Shown: positions 1 through 10,577, counted from the first letter of the stretch. The stretch: 48,812 nt of DNA from Chara braunii (GCA_003427395.1 BFEA01000083.1:2510643-2559454); one strand, 5' to 3'. Numbers and translations: made by a program. Notes: generated from the sequence alone by a model not told the origin.

Positions 1-6
1 ACACAC

Positions 7-10
<4 letters not shown>

Positions 11-71
<61 letters not shown>
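11..71. repeat. (GA)n microsatellite
   Basis: An uninterrupted AG/GA dinucleotide run of about 60 bases at the left edge of the window. It is simple sequence with no coding content. Confidence 0.97.
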
Positions 72-73
<2 letters not shown>

Positions 74-870
74 CTCACAGACTGACGGGCAGACAGGCAG
101 ACCGAAGGGTAATAGGGTATACAGGCAGTCAGCAGAGGGGCAGAGGAGGCTGGTTGGAGGCACAAGGTCACAGTAGTGATCCCACAGAATCAGTACAGAT
201 TGTATCTTGATCATGTCAGTTGCGCATTTTAATGCTTTTTCACGTCGCCTCTCTGTGTGATTAGTGAGGTCAGGCTTGTAGAAGGCGCAGGGTATCGTAG
301 GTGGTACGGATAGCGTACGGAAAGAATCGGTACGGACTAATTGTTCATCATGTTGTTTTCACATCTTAAACCACCAGTAGACCTGGGCCTGGCGGCGCCT
401 TACTGCACGCCAAGCTTTGTCGAACCGTTGGCAGCGCACATCTGGTAGCGCTAAGCCTCCAAAATTTTCGTAGGTGATGAAACATTTTTGAACAAGGTTG
501 TGCCCCTGTACTGGCGGCTTAACACTTCTTTTTCATCTCTCTTGATCTCTAACTCCATCATCACTCCCTTTGTGGATCTCAATCATCTCTCCATTTCGCC
601 ACTTTATGTGCACTTTCAGGGAACACACACCAACCCATACCTCTCCCTAACCCATGGGCTATGTTCGCACCACAGTGTTGGTGTGAGAGCGGACCTGTAC
701 TGTCCCCTTATCACGCTCATGTGTGACTGGGCAGGTGTTGCCAGTGGGAGAACACTGGCAGTGCTAGAGCCAAGCACTGAGGCCGGTCATTACACCTCCC
801 CTCGTCTCCCCATCCACAACTTTCACGAGTCCTATAGACTGAAACACAAGCCACAAAGACAGACACATAA
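72..870. other. unassigned intergenic or intronic DNA
   Basis: I recognise no gene family, transposon end or RNA here. A 149-codon open frame at 488-937 has no motif and no start context. If the exon at 2014 belongs to a plus-strand gene, this could be intron, but nothing in the sequence proves it. Confidence 0.4.
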
Positions 871-1031
871 CAACTGTGTGACCCATGAAAAAGACCTACA
901 GTCATTTCACCTGGGAGGTGAAGTGAAAAAACCTTGACATATGGCCAGCAGAACAAGTGTGTGATCCAGGAAAATGAGCTACACTAATTACACCGGGAAG
1001 TTAAGTGAAAAAGCCTTGACATATGGCCAGC
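871..1031 (+). repeat. two-copy imperfect tandem repeat, period about 82 bp
   Basis: Two adjacent units (about 871-949 and 954-1031) share the order of several blocks and end in the same 16-base block, TTGACATATGGCCAGC. The second unit runs directly into the tRNA-like sequence at 1030, so the repeat may be part of, or the landing site of, that SINE-like element. Confidence 0.7.
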
Positions 1032-1112
1032 GGGCCTAGTACAGTTGGTAAGCCGCACAAGCTGCATTCAGAAGATCATGGGTTCACGTCCCGTTGGCCT
1101 CACGTACATGCC
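1030..1112 (+). mobile_element. tRNA-derived SINE-like element, copy 1 (head region)
   Basis: The segment has a tRNA layout. An A-box-like block, TAGTACAGTTGG, starts at 1037, and a B-box-like block, GGTTCACGTCC, lies at 1081-1091. The B box sits in a 5-bp T-arm stem (ATGGG with CCCGT). The acceptor-like ends pair only partly, so it is not a functional tRNA. Sequence just past the B box resembles the same place in the copy at 36.5 kb (15 of 19 positions), which suggests a mobile tRNA-derived family rather than a lone pseudogene. The 3' end and any target duplication are not clear. Confidence 0.6.
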
Positions 1113-1452
1113 TGGGCATGCTTGGTGCCCTACCATCCAGAGATAGGTCGCTGACCCCCCTGCCAGCATTAGCAGGATCTTCGCCAACTTTGTCGGGTGC
1201 AATGAGACAACCATGTTGGATATTAGACACTGCTAATACTGTGGAAAGGCCAGACTATGATACTCTTCTGGGTATGGCCCAGAGTCTAAAACTTTTGGCA
1301 AACACATAGTCTGGCTGCCACATGCAGTCAGCCAGTGCATGAGTGGGTGTGTTGGAAGACATCGTGGCGTGTGCGTTTGCCCTGGAATTTCCGTTTGTAA
1401 ATGTCTCTGACTCCAAAAGGTTCAGTTATGATTATCATGCCTCGAGTATGTT
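1113..1452. other. unassigned, possibly SINE body
   Basis: No gene is seen. The block around 1300-1330 (AAACACATAGT and CATGCAGT) is loosely echoed at 1492-1520 after the second partial copy. The body of the SINE-like element may therefore extend across this stretch. Confidence 0.35.
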
Positions 1453-1520
1453 CCAAGAAGATCATGGGTTCAAGTCCCAAGGGTTTTCAACAAACACTAT
1501 GTGACTGCTGCATGCAAGGT
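1453..1520 (+). mobile_element. partial SINE-like copy 2
   Basis: A 17-base block, AGAAGATCATGGGTTCA, is identical to the anticodon-arm-to-B-box part of the copy at 1030-1112. It is followed by B-box remainder AGTCC. The A-box half is missing, so this is a 5'-truncated or recombined copy. Weak similarity continues downstream to about 1520. Confidence 0.5.
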
Positions 1521-2013
1521 ATGACCGTATTGGGGGAGTAGTACATGTTTTTCCTGGCGGCTTTATCTGTATTATATTGAGCAGTGATGGTGCCTGTTGC
1601 CTCAAAGACGTCAAGAGATCTCTGATGTCCTTGCCTTCACTGCATGTTTCGTCTGTGTGTAATGTATGGGCTGCTGGCCAATGGTGAGTGCTGCCAGAGG
1701 GGTTGTGAGTGGGGATGGAGTCCCGGGGGGTGGGGCTGGGGGGGAAAGGATTGGTTTTGAATTGTTTGGGTGGCTATGGTGGTTTTGCAGTTGGTGATGT
1801 GTGGTTGACTGAGCAAGTTGGTCGGGTGTGGGTGGAGGGCTTATCCCTGGGAATGGAATGGTGTTTTGTGCGATTCTGTGGGTGGTGCGTGCAAGTAAAT
1901 GAGGGGAAGGGGTTTGTATGTACTGGAGTGGAGGGGAGGGAAAGGAAGTCTGGTTTCGCTGGTGGTGGTGGTCGCGGGGTTGATGGCTGTGTGATGTGCT
2001 TGTGAAAATGCAG

Positions 2014-2172
2014 GAATTATTAGGCCCAGTTCCCGATGGATATGAGCTTTACTTCAGGCAAAGGTTTTCACACCTTCTGATGGAGGTGTACAAAGTGTTG
2101 ATGGAGTTCTGCGCGCTTGAGCAGCAGTTCAGCAAGTACTTCTACACGCCTGAAGCAAAAGATAGCAGTTAA
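2014..2172 (+). CDS. candidate terminal exon of an unidentified plant protein
   Basis: Directly after a plausible 3' splice site (AAATGCAG, ending at 2013) the plus strand is open for 52 codons and closes with TAA at 2170-2172. The composition is that of a real protein, not a repeat: it begins ELLGPVPDGYELYF and continues with an amphipathic stretch RQRFSHLLMEVYKVL and a polar tail. Upstream 1709-2005 is G/T-rich and looks intronic. I cannot name the family. Helical C-terminal ends of HEAT-repeat proteins look similar, but that is only an impression. Earlier exons, if real, lie outside what I could recognise, as expected with long introns. Confidence 0.45.
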   Translation, partial: ELLGPVPDGYELYFRQRFSHLLMEVYKVLMEFCALEQQFSKYFYTPEAKDSS

Positions 2173-4690
2173 TACCACATTCTGAACCCCCCCTTGAACC
2201 TATTATTCTCGCAACCTGCACACCACGTCTGATCTCCTCTTTAGATTCTTCAAAACGTAGAGGGCTACTTAGGAGTGATGTGGGGCTGTTGGGGTTTTGT
2301 TTTTGCTCCATGGTCATGAAGTCATTTGCCACAAACAAGGCCATACGCTTCGTGGCCGTTGGTTCTGGCCATTCGCTTTCCCTTAATGCGTGGAGGCAAG
2401 CAGTCACATAGAGAGACCGGAGAAGCCTGGGATCTGAGGTGGTCAAAATCTTCCAGAGGTGAGGAGTATGAGGGGGGAACTCTATGCGAGATCCTTTGTG
2501 ATCGTATAGCCAGTTCAGTTGGTTGGTTTTAGAGACTTTTGGCTGTTTGCAGCCGTGTAATTCACATGGGAAAGGAGTGACGAATGGAGAGAGAAGTGCA
2601 GGGTAGCAAGGTGCATGTGATTGAGTTAGAAATGCTTCGTTCTTTTTTTTTGTGTTTTCGGGAGTGCTGTAAAGACGTGACATTGAGTAAAGCATGTTGA
2701 CCATCTATCCTCTATACTCTCATGGAATATCTTTTCAAGAGATGGGCATCATGACTTTCCTGGGGTTGCTTTGGTAACAAAGCATTTGACAGATGAGTTT
2801 GATCCTGTTTGACAACACGTTCTTCGTTTGAGACCTAAGATCCTCACATTTTTTCAGTTGGTTTTTTTCCTGCCTCCTTGTCTTCGAACCTTTTAACTTA
2901 TAAGAGATGCGAGTGCGTCTTTCTTGTCCTGTAACCAAATCTCCATCCATTGACCGACAGAGATGGTTATCAGAGGGTCCCGCAGACGGCTGGTAAAAGG
3001 GATCGGATCTCATGCAGCAGTGGCTTAATGTGGGACATCAAATTGATTACTTGTGATGCCTTGTCTTCTGATTGACACAGGCCATGGCCTTTTGCACAGT
3101 ATTAACAGTCTCATCCTTGTGCATATTATCCTCATCTTAATGTCGCTTCCTGGATGCTCTTTGAACCCCTGTTGACGTCACATGGGCAATATCGCTGCCG
3201 GCCGTCACTGGATGCATCTAATGAACTTCAATCATTTTCATCATCCACCGCTTATCACACTTATGGTGCTCGCGCCTCCTCCGCCTTCTAACTATTTCCG
3301 ATATCCTTTCTGTTGAGAGACAATCTAATGGCGAACAGGGAGGGTAATCATTTTGTTGAGACGATTGAACGGGGAGCACGGAAGGGATGCATCCTTACTC
3401 TTCAGAAGAATTCACCATCTGACACTTGCCTATGCACCAGGAGACGGAATTTAACTCCTTCCTGCAGGAATTGGCTTTTCGGATATCCAACAGCCAAGTG
3501 GTCCCTAATCTCTACTCGTTGAGGATAAGCCATCACAGATAGGACTAGTCCTCGTGAGCTTTGGCCACTAAATGTTGTTCTGCACGTTCGCCTTTCAGGG
3601 CTTCTTTGGTAGCTCATCTTGCCGGCCTCCCTTACGTCCTTTCTGTGTCACTTCTGCTCCGTCTTCGTTCATGGTCTATCATTCCTGGCTTTTGTAAATA
3701 GTTCTGATTGTTGATATCATGCTTCTTTTGCTTGGATCTAGTGCTTCTGTTATTGTCTGGAGTGATGCCTTCAGACATTTTTGTTGACCATGGGGGGTGT
3801 TGCCTGCTTTCCTTGGGTGCTGTGTAATTGAACTGGGAATGTGACTGTGAACTTGTATGTTATGTAGCAAAAGAAAAGCGTTGTAGATTCTCATGGCATC
3901 GCTTGTTAACGTTTGATGATAGTTATTCCCAAAATGGCCAGATATTGTCGCTGGGACAAGTCTCGAGGAGGGAGGTCTTGTTGAGTTGCATGAGGAACTG
4001 TGCAGTATTGTTGGGACTGTAAAAAGACTCGCGGGCATCAGAGTTCCATGTGTCACTCCATTTGTGTGGAGTGTTTTTGCTGGGGACACTGTCTTTCCAA
4101 GTCACAACTTATTCACTACAGCGGCACACTTCGTGCTCTCTTCTCATCTTGTCGTTTGTGCCGGTGATTATGATGGAACACTTTTGTGTTCTCTTCTCAT
4201 CTTTTCTGGTTGTGTTAAAAACTGCGGCATGTGTGATGTCTCATGCGTTTGTGATTGATTTTGCGTTTCATCCTATCTCCATATCGAATATGACACACAT
4301 GCCAAACTTTTTGGAGTTCGATCTCATAGCGAATACTGGCGTGCATTGGATCTTAGCTGCATTGCTTGCATTGCGGAACATGTTGGTGGTAAGGGCCAGC
4401 AGGGCTTTCAAGGTTTTCTTTTACATAGAAGCAGTAGAGCGCAGGGTCATGTTAGCGAACCGGGGTGGTGTGGGCATAGGGTTGGAGGAGGGAGGTGTGC
4501 ACTGTGCAGGATGACACCCAGGGACTGTTGCTTTCACTCCAGTGGTGAAGGACAGATGTTGGTATTGCAGTAAGCGGTGCTGTATCTTGAAGAGAAGGAA
4601 GTACAAGGGAAATAGGGTGGATGATTGGAGGGGGTGAATGAAATGACTTTATCTTTTGCGGTAGGTAAACCTGTGGTACTCTGGCAAGTA
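2173..4690. other. unassigned DNA
   Basis: I see no conserved domain, LTR terminus or RNA in this stretch. A 191-codon minus-strand frame (2129-2704) and a 92-codon minus-strand frame (2735-3013) are open, but they carry no motif I recognise. The first overlaps the candidate exon on the other strand. The proximal part could be the 3' UTR of that exon's gene. Confidence 0.4.
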
Positions 4691-4694
4691 GACG

Positions 4695-4793
4695 TTCTGT
4701 CAGAAGCCTTCACGAATGTGTCCAACCACAGGAATGACTCTGAAGGGTTCTGTCAGAACCCTTGGGTACCTTAAGGGTTCTGACAGGACCTTT
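4695..4793. repeat. three related short palindromes
   Basis: AAGGGTTCTG (4743-4752) and CAGAACCCTT (4754-4763) are perfect 10-base inverted arms around one base. A second copy, AAGGGTTCTG (4773-4782) with CAGGACCTTT (4784-4793), still pairs at all ten positions if two G-U pairs are allowed. A shorter version, TTCTG-T-CAGAA, lies near 4695-4705. A hairpin at RNA level, or a recombination-prone palindrome, would explain this. Confidence 0.7.
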
Positions 4794-4799
4794 CAGGTA

Positions 4800-5437
4800 T
4801 CTTTAGGGGAGACTAGTTGCTTGCGGCAATAATTGGGAGCCTTGGTGTGTGTTGGTTTGAGGTGGGGTTGAGGATAGCAGAAGAAGGAAAGGAGGTTGGG
4901 TTTTTGTTGATGCAGAGGTGAAATCTTGCACTGCTGTGGGAGCTCACTATAACAGAAGGGTTATGGTTGTGTCACCAGTGAACCGTGGAGGTTGGTAGGT
5001 CGAAAACTGTATGCCAAGGTGTAAAGAGCATCAGTGCCTGGCCCGGATTGGGTTGCTGAGGAAGTCGGCCAGGATGGTTGTGTGGGGTGCGGGTTACAGT
5101 GACTGTTGGTGCTTGCGATGGTGGCAAAGCTGTGGCGTCCATCTTCCTCTATATGTCTTGGGGGAAGAGACCTGAATCACATAGCAGTGAAGGGGGTAGA
5201 TCAGGATCATAGTTGCATTCAACATGAACAATGAGGCCGCAAGTAGGAGATGGAGGCGGGGGGAGTGAAGGAGGCACCAGCAGTGCACGAAAAGGGGGAA
5301 AGCAGCAGATTGAGATGTTTCAACTGGTAGCAGTAAATAGCACGAGCAGCAGCAGTGGCTGCCACAGAGGTAGTGTTAATAGTAGTACTTCTGGTTATTC
5401 ATGGCAGTGCTACCGTTTTCCCCTGAATAGAATGCCC
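4800..5437. other. unassigned flank of element B
   Basis: No gene is recognised. The five bases before the element B LTR (5433-5437, TGCCC) would be its left target duplication. The right partner is lost because the 3' LTR end is missing. Confidence 0.4.
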
Positions 5438-5969
5438 TGAAACGGTTTCACCCAGTTGATCCATCATTTGCAGACACAGAGATTCGATCCCTAGACCTGT
5501 GCCCGAGCCCTGTACATTGACCCTGTGTGCCGAGTGAGATTCGATCCCTAGACCTACCATGTACCCTGTACGTAGACCCAGTGATCTGTGTGGGACTCAA
5601 TCCCGTGGCCTGTCCTACACCTAGGCTAGTCTGTAGGACGGATAGGACTCGATCCCTAGGTCTGTAGGTTAGTAGTTAGGCCTGTTACCGGTAGGCTTAG
5701 GAAGGTCTGTTCTAGAAGTCTCTATCTGAGTCTACTGAGGCCTAGAGTCTGACTGTAAGTCTGTAGGCCCCAGAAGGTCATAGGTCCCTGTAGGCCAGTC
5801 CAGGCAGCAAGTACCAGGGGTAGGGGCTGCACGTGGGGAAGGTTCTGGACCATGCGGTGGGTTCCACGCGTTTTGGCCCAGAAGGCCACACATCTGCAAG
5901 CTTCCCTGGGCCACGCGTTTTGGCCCAGGCCCACGCGTTTTGAGGCAGGCCCGGGTACCTCCGAAGAAG

Positions 5970-5977
5970 TATAAATA
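5970..5977 (+). promoter_or_regulatory. TATA box of element B 5' LTR
   Basis: TATAAATA follows a GC-rich U3 region and is conserved at the same place in the 3' LTR (22312-22319). This fits an RNA polymerase II LTR promoter reading plus-strand. Confidence 0.7.
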
Positions 5978-6157
5978 CAGAGGCAGCATCCAGCCATTCA
6001 TTCATTCGCCTATGAGCCATGTGGAAGCGCTGCCTTGGTATCTTGTGCGTGGAGGTCTGCAGGTGCCCGGAGAGGAAGTGGGCAGTGAGGAAGACAGCGG
6101 CCATAGCTGGCCCGTAAGGAAGACACCGGCGGCCATAGCTAGGAGGAGGAGGATGAC

Positions 6158-6173
6158 GGCGGCCATAGCCGCC
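6158..6173 (+). promoter_or_regulatory. CATA-loop hairpin (GGCGGC-CATA-GCCGCC)
   Basis: A perfect 6-bp inverted repeat around CATA lies in the transcribed part of the B LTR. It is conserved at 22500-22515, and the same box recurs with other stems at 14031-14044 and 14312-14329. Function is unknown; an RNA hairpin in the leader is the simplest reading. Confidence 0.55.
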
Positions 6174-6258
6174 CAGCGGCTGACACAGACGGAGTGTGTG
6201 TGCCTGTGTTACGTGGACGTTCAGGGTAGATCCTCGTACGTGCATGCATGAGGGAGAG

Positions 6259-7552
6259 TGTTACATGCCCAGTTGGGCGATGTACATATATAACCGAGGA
6301 TCCACAATGTGATAAAAAGGACTGAATGGACAATGCAGTGCAAGTAAAATCTCAACAAGCAGTGTACATCCTGATAAACAAAACATGGTGCTTTATAGCG
6401 CAGGGGAAGACTTAGATACAAGTCCTGACCTGACCAGGACTGACCTCCATCACGTAGTGTAAGACAGCGCAGCAGAACACTAGAATACCAATTACTAGCC
6501 CAATCAATGTTGCAACGCAGACCAAACATACATCATCCTCATCACAAGGTGTGAACGGACCTGGCGCTACACACAGGAAGAATGCGCCAGGTCCAAATCA
6601 TGCACAGACGAAGAGGAGGGGAACAGATGAAGACGAGGGGGAGAGATGGGAATGTCGTCAACACCAAGTCTTGGTTACAAGTCCCAAATAATCCCTCGTC
6701 GAAATGTCTGAACCCAATGTCGAGTCTGGATCCAAATGTCACCAAGCCCGCTGCCTCATAGTTTGCTGATGCAGTGAAGTCAGATAGCGAGAGGGTGAGA
6801 GGGAGATGGTGGACTGAGAAGAGGAAGAAGAAGAACTCTCTCTCTCATATGCGAGGTACTAACCTGTGAAGATGGCGCTGTGCTTCAGGTACCTCGAAGG
6901 CGAAGCTGGAGCTATGGCGCTGCGGGTAAGTATCCCTGGCCTCCGCCCAATCTCTCTCTCTCTCTAGTACGACTCTAGCTCCTAAGAGCGCCCAGCGCTG
7001 AAGACTACGGCTAATGCTACTAGCGCCCAGTGCTGAAGACTACTGCTAGCGCTACTACTACTCCTGCAGCACTCCTCCAGAGTGCTGCTGCCGAATCCTG
7101 AAGACTACCGCCTGCCTCCTGAACTGCACGTGAAGTGCCTGGGAAGTACCTAGGAACTACCTGCCAGCCTGCAGGGCGGGCCAGTCCTATATAGTGCTGG
7201 CCCGTCCAGGAGGCTGCTCTTGCCAATGCCGAAACGTGCCCGACCCTGGCGTTGAAGCTCAACGAGGGGTTGTCTTGAAAACAGGCCCAAAATGGCCTGT
7301 GTTAAAACCCTTGTCTGGTTCCTGAGTTTCAGGGCGGGTCGATCTGATGAGGGTATGAAAATGGCCCTCAGTTTCAGGCTGAAAAGGCCCTGATTTAGGC
7401 TGGAACGACACAGGGCCTGTAGGCCCTCGTTTTCAGGCTTCAAGCTGAAACGACACGGGGCCTGCAGGCCCTTGTTTTCAGGCTTTTGGCCTGAAAACGT
7501 CACGGTCCTGAAAGGGGGCCCATGCAGCCTGTTGCAGGCGCAGCATGTAACA
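6259..7552 (-). repeat. element A 3' LTR (left copy)
   Basis: The segment matches 12818-13998 along its length and is bounded by TGTTACAT and ATGTAACA. A minus-strand TATA-like TATATAG lies at 7188-7194. This copy has about 25 extra bases near its outer end: TGTTACATGCCCAGTTGG precedes the shared TAACCGAGGATCC block. It also has small indels relative to the other copy. The divergence suggests an insertion of moderate age. Confidence 0.9.
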
Positions 7553-7565
7553 CCCCCCCCTCCTT
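7553..7565 (-). promoter_or_regulatory. element A polypurine tract
   Basis: On the plus strand a run of C then TCCTT directly abuts the inner end of the 3' LTR. On the coding strand it reads AAGGAGGGGGGGG. Position and composition fit the plus-strand primer for reverse transcription. Confidence 0.8.
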
Positions 7566-7852
7566 ATGAAGTCAAGTCGGGTCGAGGGCGAAGCTGACGA
7601 TCTGAAGGTGAAACCTGGACGCGGGTGCGACGTGGAGCCGAAGATACCGGCTTGCCTTGCATCTTGCGTTCGTAGCGTGTGAGAACATTCGTAGCGTGTG
7701 AGAACATCCGGAGCTGTTGCTTGGAGTTCCGCACGGGTCAACCAATAGTCAGCTTTGTGAGTGCAGTACGCAAAATGTACCAAGTACTCGGTTGGCCTGT
7801 TGCCGTAGCGTCGCTGGGAGATGATGTCGCCGACCTCCTGAAAACCGTCCAT
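7560..7852 (-). pseudogene. pol: element A pol: C-terminal chromodomain-like region
   Basis: The minus-strand frame starts MDGFQEVGDIISQRRYGN, followed by YLVHFAYCTHKADYWLTRAEL and APDVLTRYE. This is the chromodomain-like tail typical of plant chromovirus integrases (basic strand, aromatic W, then ...TAPDVLxxYE). It is in a different frame from the integrase piece upstream, so a frameshift lies near 7860. In intact relatives this tail targets integration to particular chromatin. Confidence 0.75.
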
Positions 7853-7873
7853 AGAGGGTGGGTCTTGCGATCA

Positions 7874-8772
7874 TCACCCGGGAAAGTCGCCATGTTCCAC
7901 TGGAGTGTAAAGAGCCAACTGGGAGCAATGAAAGACCGGGTAGAAGGGCAAGTGGGTGGGCACCTGAATGGTGAAGGAAGGTCCTTCGGGTACATCCCCA
8001 GTGAATGGGACGATCGGCCAAGGCCCCATCCATTTTGGGAGGAGCTTACTAGAGATATCTTGTTCAAGGCTGAATTCCGCGGCGGAAACCCAAACGAGAT
8101 CGCCGGCGCGGAATGGGCAAGGAAGACACTGGCGATTGGCCTGTTGGCTCATGCGTTGCTGTGTCTTTTAGCCATCTGGTCGCGTGCCTTGACAAGTAGC
8201 TCTTGCATCCAACGCAAGAAAAGAAGATGGTCGTCGCTCTCGGCCGTTCGTGGAACGATTGTGTCCAACGAAGAAATGACCGGCGAGCCGTGTTCAAACT
8301 TGAAGGGCGACATCCCGATAGCCGGGTGGATGGACGAGTTGTATGCCAACTCAACATCCGGCAGCCGCTCAACCCACAATCCTTTTGGTCGGGACGGATG
8401 AGAGTGTGAAGGAGAATCTGTGCGGTCTGATGCGCCCTTCTCCGTTTGGCCATTGGTTTGGGGGTGGCGAGTCGAACTTGGCTTGAGAGATTAGCCCCAT
8501 CGCTTGATGAGCGCCTACAAAAAATCGGACATGAACCGAGTGTCGCGGTCACAGACGATTTCCTTGGGGTAGCCCTTGGTTCGAATCCAACCGGCGTAAA
8601 GAACTTCGGCCAACTCCGGTGCCTTGCCATGATAGCGGTAAGGCAAAAACATGACGAACTTGGTGAGTCGCTCGACCACCGTGAAAATCCCATCCACATC
8701 GGTCTTGTGCTTGGGGAACGGCCCGGTAATGTCCATGGCAATCGCTTCCCTTCGCATCCTCTCCGAAGTCAA
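7874..8772 (-). pseudogene. pol: element A pol: integrase core and C-terminal domain, frame-broken
   Basis: Integrase pieces run in order on the minus strand. The catalytic-core start has MDITGPFPKHK and DGIFTVVERLTKFV. Then comes the second aspartate region GYPKEIVCDRDTRF (up to about 8515). A broken region follows around 8400-8500, and WVERLPDVELAYNSSIHP lies at 8149-8379. The post-core domain RAGDLVWVSAAEFS with KLLPKWMGPWPI and HPFYPVFH-like spacing lies at 7874-8152. Several frames are used, so no functional enzyme is made. The N-terminal HHCC zinc finger is absent because a deletion joins reverse transcriptase directly to the core. Confidence 0.85.
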
Positions 8773-9643
8773 ACAACCGATCCTCGCATTGAAGCTTGGT
8801 CAACTGGGCTGCGATCTTCGAGTATCCCTTGATGAAACATGGGTAGTAGCCGACAAGACTGAGGAACGAACGGACATCCGTGACATTCCGTGGTTCCGGC
8901 CGCTCTTGGATGGCTTGAATCTTTTCGGACAGCGGACTAATGCCCTGCGATGTGACAAAATGGCCCAAGTATTCCAGCTTTTGCCGGACAAATTCGCACT
9001 TGTCGCGGTTGGCCTTGTACTTGGCGCGGCGGAGCGTCTCCAACACTCGTCGAAGGTGCCCAAGATGATCCTCCAATGTCCGACTATAGACGAGAATGTC
9101 GTCTAAGTAGACCAGCATGAACCAGTCCAACATCGCATGAAACTCGTTGGTCATTGCCGCTTGAAAGGTCATTGGGGCGTTGGTGAGGCCAAAAGGCATG
9201 ACCACCCACTCAAAATGCCACTGTGTCTTGAACGCGGATTTGTAGCGATCGTTCGGTTGGATCGAGATTTGATGATATCCCGACTTCAAATCCAACTTAG
9301 AAAAATACTTTGTGCCGCCCAATCGCTCAAGAAGATCGTCGATACGAGGAAGAGGCCCCGCATTCTTGACGGTTTGCATGTTGAGCTTGCGGTAGTCGAT
9401 GCACAATCGTAGATCCTTGTTCTTCTTCCGCACGAAGAGAATTGGTGCTCCATATGGAGAGCTACTAGGGCGGATCCAACCCTTGTCCAACAAGTCATCG
9501 AGTTGCGCGCGGAGGGCCGTAAGCTCCTCCTCGCTCATGCGGTAAATGCAACCTTTCGGCGGCACGGCACCGGCCTCAAGAATGATCTCGTGAGAGATCG
9601 GCCGATCCGGCAGGTGACTCGAAGATGTCGGTGAACTCGTCAA
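8752..9643 (-). pseudogene. pol: element A pol: reverse transcriptase
   Basis: A long open minus-strand frame carries the full RT fold: VPPKGCIYRMSEEEL (residues about 27-41), LDLKSGYHQI (117-126), MPFGLTNAP (149-157) and the catalytic YLDD (179-182). The thumb region LEYLGHFVT and the connection IQERPEPRNVTDVRSFL follow. At about residue 297 the protein stops resembling pol because the DNA jumps to integrase core sequence. RNase H (normally about 120 residues) is therefore missing. The RT active site itself looks intact. Confidence 0.93.
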
Positions 9644-9782
9644 GCAACCGCTTCACAGAGGGGTCCGAAGACAAGTCCGTGGGTGAAGAGACGGCTACCG
9701 CGACAGTCCGTAGGAAACATAGGCCGATCTCGCCGGGCTGCTCATAAGCACAAGTAGTCGGGAATGACTTGGCCGTCACCAC
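9576..9782 (-). pseudogene. pol: element A pol: protease-RT linker
   Basis: The minus-strand frame contains VKRLLDEFTDIFESPAG, the usual segment just before gypsy RT (LLxEFxDIFxxPxG). It overlaps the RT frame in another phase, so a frameshift sits near 9600-9640. Confidence 0.75.
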
Positions 9783-9843
9783 TTGGCATCGGATCGAAGG
9801 GTGTGGAAGAGGAATGGTACACGGTATTTCGGCGCCGAAAGCG

Positions 9844-10143
9844 TCACCAACGGTAAGAGTCCGCCAGTGGACGTTGACCGTGTGATCCGCACTTGTAAGC
9901 CAAAGGCATTCCCAAAATAATGTCGAAGTCCGTGTCCAAAATGTTGAACGTTACCGGTTCGTATGCATGAGGTGCGAAATACACTCGTACGGCCTCGATG
10001 TAGCGGTCGATAAGTTGTTTCGTCCTTCCGTCCGCCAACTTGATCGTCGTCGGGTTTGCCTTCCTCCGAACTTGTGTGCCAAGGCCAGCCCTTTGCATAA
10101 AGGCTTGGCTCATGAAATTGCGAGACGTGCCGCTATCCAGCAA
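9844..10143 (-). pseudogene. pol: element A retropepsin-like protease
   Basis: The 99-codon minus-strand frame begins MLDSGTSRNFMSQAF, with the D-S-G active-site triad of aspartic proteases at residues 3-5. It ends with FDIILGMPLA, the hydrophobic-hydrophobic-G motif that follows in clan AA proteases. Length and order are normal for a gypsy protease. It lies between the zinc knuckle and the RT as expected. The flanking frames differ, so it would not be translated as part of a polyprotein. Confidence 0.85.
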
Positions 10144-10577
10144 AGCGCTGCAGGACGCTTGCCCAACTTGGATGCAGACATAGAGGAGCGGTGCGTTGTT
10201 GTCGTCGTACCGCTGCTAGCGAAACTCGCGGGCCACCTTGGTAACATACTCGAGGGTGTCCCCCACCGCAGCTTCCTCATCCGTCGGTGAAGTTGGTGGT
10301 GCATAGAAGGATAGATACGTGTGAAGATGATCGCATAATGTTGCGCCTTGCGGTCCCAGCAAGTGGCCTGTGGCCGGGAGAGGAAGCCATGCGAAATCCT
10401 CTTGTCCTTGAGCACGAGTACCCAGCGTAGGAATGAGTCGGGCAGCATAGTCCTCATAAGAAAATAGAAGAGGAGGACTATCGACTTCCATATGTGCCTC
10501 GGAACGAAGGGCAGTCACCCGCGAAGCCACCGGTTCCGAAGCCGTCGAGAGTGTTGTCAAGTCACACCCGGCGGTGC

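Larger units (their letters stand above)
5438..6258 (+). repeat. element B 5' LTR, left part
   Basis: This segment starts TGAAACGG and repeats at 20589 with about 90 percent or better identity by eye, so it is an LTR. It carries repeated GATTCGATCCCTAGACCT blocks and a TATA box, then several CCATAGC hairpins downstream of the presumed start site. The LTR is interrupted at 6258 by element A and resumes at 14004. Together the parts give an LTR of about 992 bp ending ...ATTGCA at 14174. Confidence 0.85.

Noticed and set aside
488-937. 149-codon plus-strand open frame
   Set aside because: No motif, no splice or start context, and its end overlaps the tandem repeat at 871.
1030-1112. Functional tRNA gene
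   Set aside because: Acceptor ends pair poorly, the anticodon arm is not convincing, and a related copy exists at 36.5 kb with shared non-tRNA sequence.
1709-2005. 98-codon Gly/Val-rich frame
   Set aside because: Product of a G/T-rich, probably intronic tract; low-complexity composition.
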